In this document: piece after piece, positions 1 to 10,925 of the stretch
Numbering within the stretch: position 1 is the stretch's first letter
Layout of the letters: each line of letters starts with the position of its first letter
NCBI RefSeq assembly: GCF_964355755.1
Contig: NC_092673.1
Span: forward strand, 25,363,001 to 25,427,000
DNA: 64,000 bases
From: Antedon mediterranea
Taxonomy: Eukaryota; Echinodermata; Crinoidea; Comatulida; Antedonidae
Direction: 5' to 3'
Translations under genes and position numbers: made by a program
The notes under the pieces: model-generated
What the model was told of the DNA's origin: nothing
Databases searched by the model: none
The model's input: the letters and a program-made list of their open reading frames with translations, nothing else

Positions 1-115
1 TTCAAAACATTTCATTCAAAACATTTCATTCAAAACATTTCATTCAAAACATTTCATTCAAAACATTTCATTCAAAATATTCAATTCAAAGCATTCAATT
101 CAAAACATTTCATTC
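1..115. repeat. 14-bp minisatellite at the left edge
   Basis: A tandem array of the unit TTCAAAACATTTCA starts at the first base and degrades after about position 75. Related but decayed words (attcatat, catttcatt) continue to about 180. It immediately precedes the truncated 5' LTR of the BEL/Pao element. The array may extend beyond the window. Confidence 0.85.
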
Positions 116-212
116 ATATATCGCACCATTTAATTCATATCGATGCATTTCATTCACATATCGCGTCATAAAATTCATATCATCGAAATGTTGCGTAAAC
201 GGCGTTCCATAT

Positions 213-1786
213 TAATTTGTTAGTATTAGTTTAAGTAATTGTTTGAGATCATTAATTGCCAGACTACAGCATGTTTGATGGTAATTTAAACGTAGTTTTC
301 TTAGTTTGAAAGTTAGACATTCATCTAACACGATGTGTGTGTTCTCATGCTTCGAGCATGTTCGAGCATCTTAAGGTCAAGTGACGAAGATGGATCACTT
401 TACGGTCACGTGTCAAAACAGTAGATTCCAAGATGGCTGCTCCCATCGGAGAATACATTTGTTATATTATTGCTTGTGATATTGATAATTGATTATAAAC
501 CTTCATTATTTCGATTTAATAACTATTGATTTATTGAAAGAAAGTCATTAATTGATTGTTATATGTTATTGATATTTGTTTTACAGTCAACTTGTAACTT
601 AACGATTACTGAATTGAAGGCTTGTGGTTTATGAGTTTGCGCCATAATTCATGTAAGGTTTGAACATTATTGGATTAACTCATATGTAGTATTTAATTAA
701 AACCATCTATTTGATCATTTGTTAGACATACTGTATAACATTGTTCATAGAACGGATTAGGCCAAGTTGAGCCGCCGACAAGTTGAGCCGCCGCCAGAAA
801 AACGTTATTTTCTATGAAACGCCAAATGCTTATACTTTCGCCGGTGCTCGTTTCTATTTAATAGAAGTTCTATTTATATTAATTATTAGATATAACGATG
901 TATATTCCAAAGTTTTTATATCACGGTTTTTAGTATATTATTAAATATTATAATTAAAGAGAAATAATTATGAATATCTGACTTGTTTGTAGATTCCAAA
1001 ATATAAGGCCTAAAACATGACCGAAAATGATCGTTTTTAGCCAAAAATGACGTAAACATGTTGCCCCCTTAGGCGGCAGTTGTATGAACTAGGCCTACTC
1101 CATTTTTCGGTAAAATAATTGCATAAAATCACCGTTTTTTAGTTAAATATTTTGTGTATTAACATTGTAAAATTCAATAAAATATGATATTAAAAGATAG
1201 TAGATAAAAAATAATAATTATTTAACCTCATTCGAAGAGTATCAATACTCTATTAGTCCTGAGAGTCTCAGTGAGAGACAACATGATTTTACGCGAGAAA
1301 AATATTATGGAGTGCACTGCATTTTTACCTTTAAAGATTAAAAACAATTAAATTATTAAATATGACTACTTTCCTTTGCTGTGTTGTTATGGCGGTTCAA
1401 ACCAACAAAATTGTAGTATGTAATTATTATTTATTTTCATGACACAATAAACCTAAAGACCATGAACTTATGTACTAGGACACTCCTCTATCACTACGCG
1501 AAATGCCGTAAAAGACGCACTGGGCGTTTCATAGAAATTACCGGCGGCTCAACTTGTCGGCGGCCCAACCGGTCATATCCCCATAGAACCACGTTCTGGT
1601 TAGTTATTCAAATTGTTTGTTTATTTGAGACTTGTTAAACGATATTAAGTGATTATTATTTGTATTTTTCTAGTCACCAGACTATTTTCAGAGTCAGAGA
1701 ATAAAAGTACTGAAATTTACATAGTTTGCGTTGTTGTGTTGGTGCCCTCATTGTTCGTAAACTACATCAAGCCCAGATATTCTACA
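213..1786 (+). repeat. 5' LTR of BEL/Pao element (5'-truncated, interrupted)
   Basis: Positions 213-752 and 1589-1786 match the 3' LTR from 14923 to 15659 almost base for base. The first ~164 bp of the 3' LTR, from TGTAAATAAT at 14759, have no counterpart here; the match starts abruptly at TTAATTTGTT next to minisatellite-like DNA. The LTR ends at ATTCTACA, 20 bp before the gag ATG at 1807. I see no convincing tRNA primer-binding site directly after it. Confidence 0.88.
753..1581. mobile_element. 829-bp non-autonomous TIR element inside the 5' LTR
   Basis: The 3' LTR lacks this block, so it is an insertion. It is flanked by a 7-bp duplication, CATAGAA, at 746-752 and 1582-1588. Its ends are imperfect inverted repeats of about 60-70 bp that share GCCGCCGACAAGTTGAGCC and TTTCTATGAAACGCC. 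Each end contains a doubled AAGTTGAGCCGCCG-type word. No coding potential is visible. It is a MITE-like DNA element; I cannot name the superfamily. Confidence 0.85.
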
Positions 1787-1806
1787 GTGAATGAATTACT
1801 GCAGTC

Positions 1807-2920
1807 ATGGTGGAACCAGCAGTAGTTGTAAGCAGTACGTTAGCGGTAGTGCGGAGGAATCGAAAGGGAGCGTTAACCAGAAGTTTGAAGTCGTTGGAAG
1901 CGTTAATGGCAGTAGATGCGGAGAATGAAACAGTTTACGAAAGGTATGAAAAGTCAAAACAGCAATGGGAAGCCGTAGAGGCTGCGCATCAGGAACTGGT
2001 TGACACACTCAAGGAGGATGAAGCATTCGAAAGAGAGGAAGCCTGGATGATAGAGGCTGAAGCTGTGTTTGTTGCAGCCAGAGTACAGGTTGAGAAATAT
2101 TTAACGAGGTCAGTGAATATGGTTAATGACCATGTCGAATCTGCGATAGGCAGAGTATCTGAACCCAGTGTTCAGTTAGAGTTAGCAGAACCTGTAGAGA
2201 GTGCGGGTTCCAATGTTGTATTTGGTAGCAATGGTGCTTCCAACATAGATGATAATAGTATGCCTGATCAGGCTCCTATAAGTAGTTCTGTGCAGAGCAA
2301 TCCTGTTGAGCCTGCGAGTTCAAATTTACAGACTAGTACTAGTACCACTGTTAAAACTCACTCTGCCTTGAGTGAATTAAAGTTAGCTTTAGAATTACCA
2401 AAGGCTGAAATTGCTGAGTTTCACGGCAATGCTATTGGGTATTGGCCCTTTATTAAAAACTTTGAAGTTAATGTTGCGAGTAAATTAAGCAATGACTCAA
2501 CTAGGTTGCAGTATCTTTTACAACTTTGTAAGGGTAATGCTAGGGCATGCATAGAGAGTTGTGCATGGCTTCCAGATGAAGGGTATGAACGCGCAAGATC
2601 TATATTGAAGTGCAACTATGGTCAACCCCACTTAATATTAAATGCATTAATGAGTGATTTAACTGATCGTAAAGCCATTAAGGCACAAAATGGGATAGCG
2701 TTGAGAGAACTAATATCGTGTATGCAAACCTGTCATATAACACTCACCCAAATGGGCCATGTTACCGATTTGAACTCGACGAGTAATTTAATCAGGGTTC
2801 AGGGGCTGTTACCTATCTATATGCAAAACGCATGGGCCAAGGTCGCCCAGGGAATTTTGAAGTCCAGGGAACCTATCTTTTTAGATTTGTTAACGTTTTT
2901 AGAGGGTCAGGCGGAGATAG
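1807..2920 (+). pseudogene. gag: BEL/Pao gag, N-terminal part (split by insertion)
   Basis: The frame opens at the ATG at 1807, 20 bp after the LTR. The first ~120 residues are charged and likely helical. A DUF1759-type capsid segment follows, around residues 195-370, recognisable from LPKAEIAEFHGN, the aromatic-rich YWPFIKNFE and a downstream LCKGNARACIES segment. Coding matches the family until 2920, where an element with a 7-bp target duplication interrupts it. The reading frame then drifts into the element and stops at 2997. The same frame phase resumes at 10926. Gag would form the particle that packages element RNA. This copy is broken. Confidence 0.88.
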
Positions 2921-3596
2921 TAGGTACAGTACCGGACAGAATTATTGCAGATTTTGAACGCATTCAACGCATTGTTAAAGTGTTGACAACGCGTTGAAAC
3001 TGCGTTGTCCGTTGGCGTTGAAAGTGTTGAGTTCGTTGAACTGTTTATTCAACCAACACAATGTGTTGCGTTGAGTTTGCGTTGAAATAACGAACAATCG
3101 GATTCGTATGGTATTTACAGATTGCCAGTGTGTATTAGTAGTAGTAGTAATAGTATAAAATACAGTATTACAAATATTTAAGAAAACAAACATAATGTGT
3201 ATTTTTCCGCGGAAACCTAGCTTAATATATTACACTAGGCTAGGCCTACTACTAACGAGTAGGCCCCGTGTGTATGAGCCGCGTCTGCCATCGCAGTTAA
3301 AAGTAGTGGTCATGTCCTTAATTACTGTGTGCCTATATTAACTGGAGTATTAAATACCAAAGTTAAGGCGGCGGTGAATCTTGGAGGCTAGGTCACATCG
3401 TAATTAATTATTTCCAAACTAAAAACTTCGCAGTACTGTACTACATTTTTCTCGATTATTTATAAAAACAACGTAGCCTACACCCGCCGCCATGGAAGGC
3501 AACAATACACCACCAACATAACGATCCAGCATGGTCGTCGTCTTTTTCACGCATGCTTTTCGTGACGTGAGGGACGAACTGATCGAAAGGTGAATT

Positions 3597-6500
3597 TTGA
3601 TTTGATTTGATTTATTTCGGCATCAGTACATAAAATATCACAGACATACAATTAAAATTGACAAATATAAAAATACCAATATAAAACAAGGATGCCAAGG
3701 ATAACTCATAAAAGTCCTCTACGGACTTGTTTCCAATGAGGTCCTTTGAAAGAACATCAAAAAAGACAAACAAAGCAACATAAAAAAAATGACAAAAAAC
3801 AGCAAAAAGGACAATCGAAAAAAGAAGAAGCGCTAATTAATTAGTTTCTAGAGCTAGTGAACGTTCCTGTAGATACTTTTTAACTTTACTTTTAAAACAA
3901 CAAACAGTTTGTGATTCCTTAATGTTAATTGGTAAATTATTCCATTCTTTAATAGCATTGTAAAAAAAGGTCACATGTGCCATTGGCTTGATAGTTGGGA
4001 TTCTAAAATTAAAATTGCATCCCCTAGTATTGTAGTTATGACTGTCTGAAATTCTAATAAAACGATTGCATAAATAAGGTGGACAACAATGATTATATGT
4101 TTTAAAAACATGACAGACTCTAAGAAATTCGACACGGTCTTGGACTTTTAACATACCAACGTCGTTTAGCTGAGATTGACCAACATGAGATCGGGGACCT
4201 AACTTTTTTATAAAACGAACCATTTTGTTTTGAGTCGTTTGTAATTTTGATTTTAAATTTTTATTTACCGTAGAAGACCATGAGCAAACCGAATAATCGA
4301 ACATCGGTTGGATTAAAGCAAAACTAAGAATTTTGCGACAATGCGAATTAAGAAATGATGATTGTCGGTACAGAAATTTCAGTCTGCCGTTTGCTTTGTT
4401 TATAACAGAGCGGGCAATGACGTCACCTGATACATTTTGGTCAATCTCAATACCTAGATATTTGATAGATTTTGATCCATTTATAGTCGTTCCAAAGCAA
4501 TCAATATAGAATTCGTTTACTTTGCTTAATCTACGTTTAGAACCAAACAGGATGCATTCGGTCTTACCCATATGAAGCGAAAGTTGATTGTCGATCAGCC
4601 AATTATTGCATGATACGAGATTGTTTTGGAGTTTAGATTGGATTGCGATTGGATCTTTATGGGAGTAAAAAATTGCACAATCGTCAGCGTACAAAACAAC
4701 TTTACATTCACTTTCGATACTAGATGGTAGGTCATTCACGTAAATAAGAAACAAGAGAGGACCCAAAAGGCTACCCTGGGGGACTCCACATCCAATCTCA
4801 ATAGAGTTCGATTTGGTACCTTTAATATCGACAATCTGATTTCGCCCAGACAGGTACGCTTGAAACCAACCGATAGACCGGCATCCTAGATACTTAAGTT
4901 TTTTACACAAAATATCATGATTGACCGAGTCAAAGGCCTTTTGGACATCGAGTAAAACCATACCCGTAAATAAACCATTTGACATTTGAACTCTAAGGTG
5001 ATCTCTAAGATGGATAAGACATGTGTCGGTAGAAAATGATCTACGAAAACCGGATTGATGATCGTAGATAAGTTGATTCCTTTCAAGGTAATCGGAAACT
5101 TGTATATATACCACCTTCTCCAGAATTTTCGAAACTGAGGAGAGAATGCTTATAGGTCTGTAATTGTTAGCCTCAGTTCTGGAATTCTTTTTATGAAGGG
5201 GCGTGACTTTTGCGAGTTTAAAATCCGAGGGAATACGTTCGTATTTAATGGAGAGGTTAATTATATGTGTTATTGGTATTTTAATATTAGGAGCTCCGTC
5301 TCTAAGAAATTTTGCAGGAATCTGATCAAGGCCTACACTTTTAGATGGGTTGAGATTTCTCAATTCCTCTTCGATAAGGCTCTCGTCAATTTCTTCGAGA
5401 GAAAAACCAGAAACATGTTTGATTTTGCTATTATAGTAATTTTTAAAGGCATTCGAACCCACACTAAAAAGGTTACTGGGAGAAGGCAATTTCTTCATTA
5501 AATCGGAAGCAATATTTGCGAAGTATTTATTGAAATAATTTGAAACTTCGCTTTCATTATGGCAAAGATTCCCATTAACATCTAACGAAACAGTGCTACC
5601 CTTTTGTGGCTTATTTTTATATCCCAAATCTTTAAGGCATTTCCAGAGTTTATTGGGATTATTTTTGTTAACTTCTACCTTATTTAAAAAACATTCAGAT
5701 TTTGCTTTCTTTATGTCCTTTTGTATGCGATTACGTAACTTACGAAATGCATCGTAAAGGTCTGGCCTATTTGGGTTATTCTTGAACTTATTTAATAGCG
5801 AGTCTCTTTCTTTTATGGCACTTAATATTTCCGGTGTCATCCACTCTTCAGATTTTTGTTTTAGGCGCACCTGTTTGAGAGGAGCCATTCTGTTTATAAG
5901 AGACAAAAAAATTTTTTTAAAAGAGCACCAGGCAAAGTCCACATCTGATGAATCGAGAACAGGCGACCAATCAGATTGTGTCAATTGCTCATTAAAAATA
6001 TTAACATCGTAGTTCTTAAGTGAACGAATTTTGATAGTTTTATGTTGGTTAAATTTATATTTTAAAGATTTACGAGTACAAAACGTTAGGCTGTGGTCAC
6101 TAATGCCTACATGGATGACACCCGATTGCAAAATTTTTTGCGAATGGTTACATATGATAATATCTAAAACTGTTGATGTATACTTAGTAATTCGAGTTGG
6201 TTCCTTTATCAGATGGGTAAAGCTAAAAGTTTCAAGAGTTGTTTCTAACATTTTGTATATTGATGCAGATTCATTTTTCAAATTAATATTGAAGTCACCA
6301 AGGACAATAACTTCGACATCTGGTCGAATAGCAGCCAATATATTTTCAAACGAGTCAATACATAGCTTATATGATTGACTTGGTGGACGATAAATTGATC
6401 CAACAACAATAGGACGCGTCCTCGGAAGCAAAATTTCCATCCAAATTGATTCAATACTTTCAGAATCCAGGTCCCGGCGTTCGCGTATAGATAGTCTTTC

Positions 6501-6960
6501 CTTGACAAAAAAACAAACACCTCCTCCAGACCGATTTCGATCTCGACGGAAAACGTTGTATCCTTCAATGTTGAGCTCCGCATCAGGAACAGTATTATCC
6601 AACATAGTTTCACATATAGAGATAACGGCTGCATTGGTTTTTATTGCGAGTAGGCGGAGTTCAGACATCTTTGGCAGTATTGACCTTACGTTAAGATGAA
6701 TGAAGTGAAGGCCCTTTTCTTTAAAAACATTGAAGTCTTCCTCCACATTGAGATGGATTCCGGGTCCCGGGTTTGGAGAAATATCACCACATTTAAGCAA
6801 GATAGCAAAGAGTAAGCCTTTCCCTCTAAGATCAAAAGATCGCGTTGCTCGAAAAATAGCTCGTGTTGAGCTCGTCTGTATCCGTCCACGTTACAAAATA
6901 CAATTGTAAGCGTATCCACAATTCAATCAAATGGAATTCCAAGAATTCAGCAACCCAATG
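3597..6960 (-). mobile_element. CR1/L2-like LINE inserted in element A
   Basis: This minus-strand non-LTR retrotransposon encodes endonuclease and reverse transcriptase. Its 3' end (low coordinates) finishes in a short AAATC microsatellite at about 3597-3613, as is common in the CR1/L2 groups. The 5' boundary is uncertain. Three copies of a TCCACCAAnnGGcTTCGT-like word at about 7049, 7171 and 7244 may be part of its 5' untranslated region. No ORF1 protein was recognised. Confidence 0.85.
3837..6800 (-). CDS. LINE ORF2: endonuclease plus reverse transcriptase, intact
   Basis: The 987-codon open frame has no internal stop. Residues 3-13 hold CGDISPNPGP, a 2A-like NPGP motif. An APE-type endonuclease follows to about residue 240, with HLNVRSILPK, the ICETML glutamate region, GSIYRPP, LGDFNIN and the GISDHS motif. 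The RT core includes NNYRPISILS, LLDVQKAFDSVNHD, GVPQGSLLGP and VVLYADDCAIF near residue 703. A conserved C-terminal region ends at a stop 240 bp from the microsatellite tail. The frame stays open upstream of the first ATG, so the true start is unsure. The protein would nick target DNA and reverse transcribe its own RNA. The uninterrupted frame suggests a young copy. Confidence 0.92.
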   Translation of the reverse strand: MLKCGDISPNPGPGIHLNVEEDFNVFKEKGLHFIHLNVRSILPKMSELRLLAIKTNAAVISICETMLDNTVPDAELNIEGYNVFRRDRNRSGGGVCFFVKERLSIRERRDLDSESIESIWMEILLPRTRPIVVGSIYRPPSQSYKLCIDSFENILAAIRPDVEVIVLGDFNINLKNESASIYKMLETTLETFSFTHLIKEPTRITKYTSTVLDIIICNHSQKILQSGVIHVGISDHSLTFCTRKSLKYKFNQHKTIKIRSLKNYDVNIFNEQLTQSDWSPVLDSSDVDFAWCSFKKIFLSLINRMAPLKQVRLKQKSEEWMTPEILSAIKERDSLLNKFKNNPNRPDLYDAFRKLRNRIQKDIKKAKSECFLNKVEVNKNNPNKLWKCLKDLGYKNKPQKGSTVSLDVNGNLCHNESEVSNYFNKYFANIASDLMKKLPSPSNLFSVGSNAFKNYYNSKIKHVSGFSLEEIDESLIEEELRNLNPSKSVGLDQIPAKFLRDGAPNIKIPITHIINLSIKYERIPSDFKLAKVTPLHKKNSRTEANNYRPISILSSVSKILEKVVYIQVSDYLERNQLIYDHQSGFRRSFSTDTCLIHLRDHLRVQMSNGLFTGMVLLDVQKAFDSVNHDILCKKLKYLGCRSIGWFQAYLSGRNQIVDIKGTKSNSIEIGCGVPQGSLLGPLLFLIYVNDLPSSIESECKVVLYADDCAIFYSHKDPIAIQSKLQNNLVSCNNWLIDNQLSLHMGKTECILFGSKRRLSKVNEFYIDCFGTTINGSKSIKYLGIEIDQNVSGDVIARSVINKANGRLKFLYRQSSFLNSHCRKILSFALIQPMFDYSVCSWSSTVNKNLKSKLQTTQNKMVRFIKKLGPRSHVGQSQLNDVGMLKVQDRVEFLRVCHVFKTYNHCCPPYLCNRFIRISDSHNYNTRGCNFNFRIPTIKPMAHVTFFYNAIKEWNNLPINIKESQTVCCFKSKVKKYLQERSLALETN

Positions 6961-8034
6961 GTATATCAAATACCGATACAGTTAATGTTAAAAAGTGAAA
7001 ATAGAAACATCAAAAAACGATTCATCCGATAAAATAACAGAAAAGTTATCCACCAAAAGGCTTCGTCGGAAAATGTTAATCTTTGGTTATGTACATTTTT
7101 TCCTGGTTTCAGGTGTGAGAAGTCAAATACGCTTACCTTGCTGAAACCGTAGACTAATAAAGCGTTGATTATCCACCAAATGGCTTCGTTGTGTAGTTGA
7201 AGTACTACGATGCGAAGAGAAAAACGCAATTAAAAGGCCATTAATCCACCAATTGGTTTCGTTGTTTTACTTAGGCTTAGGGAGTGCCCCTGAGCCACCA
7301 ATGCGAAGTGGTTAAAAATTCTGTTTGCCCCGGTATAGCCTAGACTGCTCGGGTACTTTTGAGGCCTAGAGAGAGGTCCGAGTAAACACAACCGCTCACG
7401 ACGAAGTTTAATTCACAGTTAGTGAATAATACAGCATTGTCCTTTAGTAAAGTTTTTGAACCTATAAAAGCCAACTATTTAGGGTTTTATTTGTGTTTCT
7501 TAATAGAATATTATATTTTGAAACTATTCAGTGTCAACAATGAAGAGTTCATTCATTATGAAATAACGCGTAATTAAAAGGGAAAAAATCGTTTAGTTTT
7601 ATTATTATCCATAAATATATCATTATCATGCATTATATTATAAATTAATTATTGTGATGCCTAACGTAACCCATGCAGAGAAAAGCGTTAAATATAATAA
7701 CCAAGAAATAGGAATGACCAATTTGATGACAATAGGCAATTTTAGGCGTTTTCTTTAAAATCAAAACCTGTGCCATACCATATTATTCACGCCAAGGTGT
7801 AACCCACAAATATTTGAATAACCAAACAATTCAGAATAAAGAACCACTTTATTCTGATGCAAGACAATATATTATTACAGGCGAGGTTTAGGCGTTTTCT
7901 CTGTAACATACTATTGTTTTGTTTCTTAATATAATTATATTGGCCTCCTCCTGAAACTGTATGAATGGGATGGGAGTTGCGAGAATATGCGAGCGAACAG
8001 CCAACATTTAAATCAGTTTACAGTGTGATGCTTT
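6961..8034. other. Element A interior, no gene recognised
   Basis: AT-rich DNA between the LINE and the second CAACG-rich block. It holds three spaced copies of a TCCACCAA...CTTCGT word (about 7049, 7171, 7244) that may belong to the LINE 5' region. No convincing exon or structured element was seen. Confidence 0.5.
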
Positions 8035-8175
8035 TCAAAACGCGCAACGTTTTCAACGCGTTCAACGCTATGGGATTCAATTGTTTAACGTCGTCAATGA
8101 ACGGTCAATGGGTTCAACACATTCAACACGCTCTATTGTTAACGTATTCAAAACGCTTTTTGTACTTAAAAATGT
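8035..8175. repeat. GTTCAACGC/CAACG-rich block in element A
   Basis: This stretch is dense in TTCAACGC, TTCAACAC and AACGTT words, like the subterminal blocks at about 2950-3090 and 8760-8895. It is a third diverged copy of the same short-motif cluster. Such clusters often lie near the ends of DNA transposons. Here it could mark an internal remnant end of a related element. Confidence 0.6.
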
Positions 8176-8760
8176 AATGTTGTTCGATTTATAAAGATTT
8201 AAATTGGTTCATGGGTGTCGGACACGTCAAATTTTTTAGTTCTTTCAAATTACATTACAACAAACAATGGGACAATTATAAAATAAAAACCAAAATAGAG
8301 AAACAATATTTTAACTTTATCTCTTGAATCTCGAACAGCTAAAAAATGTAGGCCTAAATAAAATTAATTACTTCGTCGTCATTAACGATCGTTAAATACG
8401 TCATAACACACGTGGTGTTTTTCTTGAGGAAACCAGGGTGGCGGCCTCGTGTGTTGATGTCAGTAATTTCCACGTTGTTTGATTTTACGACGTGAGATCG
8501 TGTTTTCCCCCGGAAGGCCTACAGTACAGTGTTAACTGTTAGACTTGGCATCGACCTTATTATTCGATGTTTTCCTTCACTAAACACTGGGAAATATCAC
8601 TGTGTGTTTTACTTGGTAACTGTCCGTTCAATACTTAAAAATATATCTAAGCTTCATATATATTTTTTATTTATATTAAAATATCTGGTAGTGACTGCCG
8701 ATAGGTATTTTGCCTGTTGTTGTTACTGATCGTTCAGGCGTGCAATCGGCCAGTCTAGCG
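8176..8760. other. Element A interior, nothing recognised
   Basis: AT-rich sequence with no credible reading frame, RNA gene or repeat structure that I can identify. It lies between two CAACG-rich blocks. Confidence 0.5.
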
Positions 8761-8924
8761 CTGCAGCAGCTAGCGTTGAAATAACTAATTGTTTACTTGA
8801 CATGCTGATAATGACTTTCGTTGAATAAACAACTAAACGTTGAAAGCCGTTCAACGCAACGCAAACACAACGCAACGACAACGTGTTGAATGCGTTGGGA
8901 TTTTTGCAATAATCCTGTACTGTA

Positions 8925-10919
8925 TCCCAATGAAGCGGATTTTCGTTACCGCGATTTTAACACGTTCGTGAAATTTCAAAAAGTGACGTGTCTTTGAAGT
9001 TAAAAATATACTATTTCTGATATACACATGTGAATAAAAATTATATGTCTGGAAAGATCTTGTTTAAGGGATTATTTTCATATATTTTTAATCTATGTTT
9101 ATTCAATATTTTAATAGAAAACGCGAGTTAAAAATGAGGTACAAAAGCCGGCGAGCCGAAATCCGCGCGCTAAAAATAACTTTGGAAAACACCTACCCAT
9201 TTTCAAAACACGATCGCACGAGGTCCATAATAGGTGGTGGAGTAATTTTTGTTGCATGTTATCAGGCTTTAAATACTATTTATTTTGATATGTAAATCGG
9301 TTATTATTATTATGTACATCCGCCTCAAATGTCAATTTTAACGATAAAAATTGAATTTTTTAGTCTTTTTCATTATCAAAATCTGGCTAATTTAGTATTG
9401 AATGGAAGCTAATTTATATTTCTGTTTGATAAACCACATCGTTTTATTTGACTTTGCGTGGACCTCGTGCGAAGAGGCCAACAAGACCAACCACTGAAAA
9501 AAATAATCCCTACCATAAATATCAGTGTTTACCATTTTCCTTACGGGGGGGGGGGGGGATTCAGTTCTCCGCTTATTACTAAATTACCGTCGCCCAGACA
9601 ATGTGCATGGTATGCATGTATTAGCGCGTTAATTAATGATAGGATAACCCCTGCAGTGGACTGTTCCATTTTCTGAACTAGTCTTCGCCGCACACGAGGC
9701 ATGTCGAAAAATGTCGCCTCTCATGGAATATTTGCTTCGAAACGTCAATTTTACCGATTTATTAAATTATTTAATAAGTGGCATATTTATAAATCTACTA
9801 TATAAAGCAAGTACGTTAGGAAGAAATGTACCGAAGAAATTTAAGAAGCTTTGATTTTGCTATGCAGCGGCCGTAAGCCATTCTATGTAGGCGGCCGAAA
9901 CGCGCTTTGGCCTGTGTTGCCGTTGTATGTCTACGCTGTTTCTAGGCCTAAATTTTATTCCGTATATTTCAATTCAAAGTGCAACTTTCGGTTAGAATAA
10001 TCGAAAGGGAAATAAAATTAAACATGTTACAATTATACCATTGAGGTAATTACTTTGTTAAATAAAAAATTTCTTCCCGATATTTCTTAGGCAGAATTTA
10101 GCGTCAGGCTTTTAGACCTTACTAGGGGCCTATATAACTTAACTTGTAGTAGGCGCGGCCGAGTCTACGTTCGGCCCGGCGCTCCAAATGGAATCGAACA
10201 CATAATAAGCACGGGCTTAATTCTTATTTTTGGCGGTTCGAAAATCAATTAAAATAATATATGATTATAAATATAACTTTAAATACTAGAATTATTAAAA
10301 AAATGTATACTTACGAAAAATAATATTTAATGAAAAGAAACAATACCCACACAGTTTTTTAACGCAATATTTTTTTTTTTCACATTTTAACATTTTTTAA
10401 CAATATTTTATGTTGTATTTCAGAATTACCTTACCTGTCAATATAAATAACCTTACTAAAATACATATTACATTTTATGCAATGCAAAAAAAAAGAAGTT
10501 AATTCACACATTGGTTCAAAAGTTATGAATCATTTAAAGACAGGAACTTTTTGGGCATTTTTGAGACATTGGGAAAATCACGCGTAAAAAGCCCTCGGAC
10601 GAATTTTGTAGGGCGATATCTAAAAAAAAAAATGTCGAGGACACCCAACTCTGTTGTATCTATGGGTTTGGAAAAAATAAGAACTTTAAAATTATTAGTA
10701 TAAAAGTTATAACCCTTCAAAAATGGGTTCAAATATAATTAGAAAAAGTGCCATTTTTCAAGCAAAAATCACTGTTTTTTGGGCACTTTAACGGACCATA
10801 ACTTTTGAATGGATAATCCGATTTCAATCATTTAAATTGCAAAAGTTTATGTTCAGTAAGTTCCTTCTGATTAACTGAAAGAAAAAGTACCATCATTAAT
10901 TTGAATTTTTACATTGGGA
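8925..10919. mobile_element. Nested element B (2.0 kb, TA duplication)
   Basis: The block starts TCCCAATGAAGCGG and ends TACATTGGGA, giving a short 8-bp inverted terminus (TCCCAATG). It is flanked by TA at 8923-8924 and 10920-10921. Removing it rejoins the right end of element A so that it mirrors A's left end, which is the main evidence that B is a separate insertion. No transposase is visible. It contains a 14-G run at 9545-9558. It is a non-autonomous DNA element of unknown family. Confidence 0.65.
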
Positions 10920-10925
10920 TACCTA

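Larger units (their letters stand above)
2921..10925. mobile_element. Nested DNA element A in gag (TIR TAGGTACAGTAC)
   Basis: GAGATAG occurs at 2914-2920 and 10926-10932, the expected target duplication. The left end reads TAGGTACAGTACCGGACAG and then ATTATTGCA. The matching right end is found, inverted, at about 8895-8924 (TGCAATAATCCTGTACTGTA) and is completed by CCTA at 10922-10925. The right end was therefore itself split by element B. Both ends carry subterminal GTTGAACGC/CAACGC-rich blocks (about 2950-3090 and 8760-8895). A LINE occupies the left half. I see no transposase, so the element looks non-autonomous. The nested structure is inferred from the junctions. Confidence 0.8.

Noticed and set aside
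3480-3520. CCGCCGCCATGG as a strong start-codon context
   Set aside because: The frame closes within about a dozen codons and lies inside a transposon.
5193-6699. Several plus-strand frames across the first LINE
   Set aside because: They are antisense shadows of the intact minus-strand endonuclease/RT frame.
9095-9676. Short frames inside element B, including one across the 14-G run
   Set aside because: Composition and length fit chance; no start context or family resemblance.
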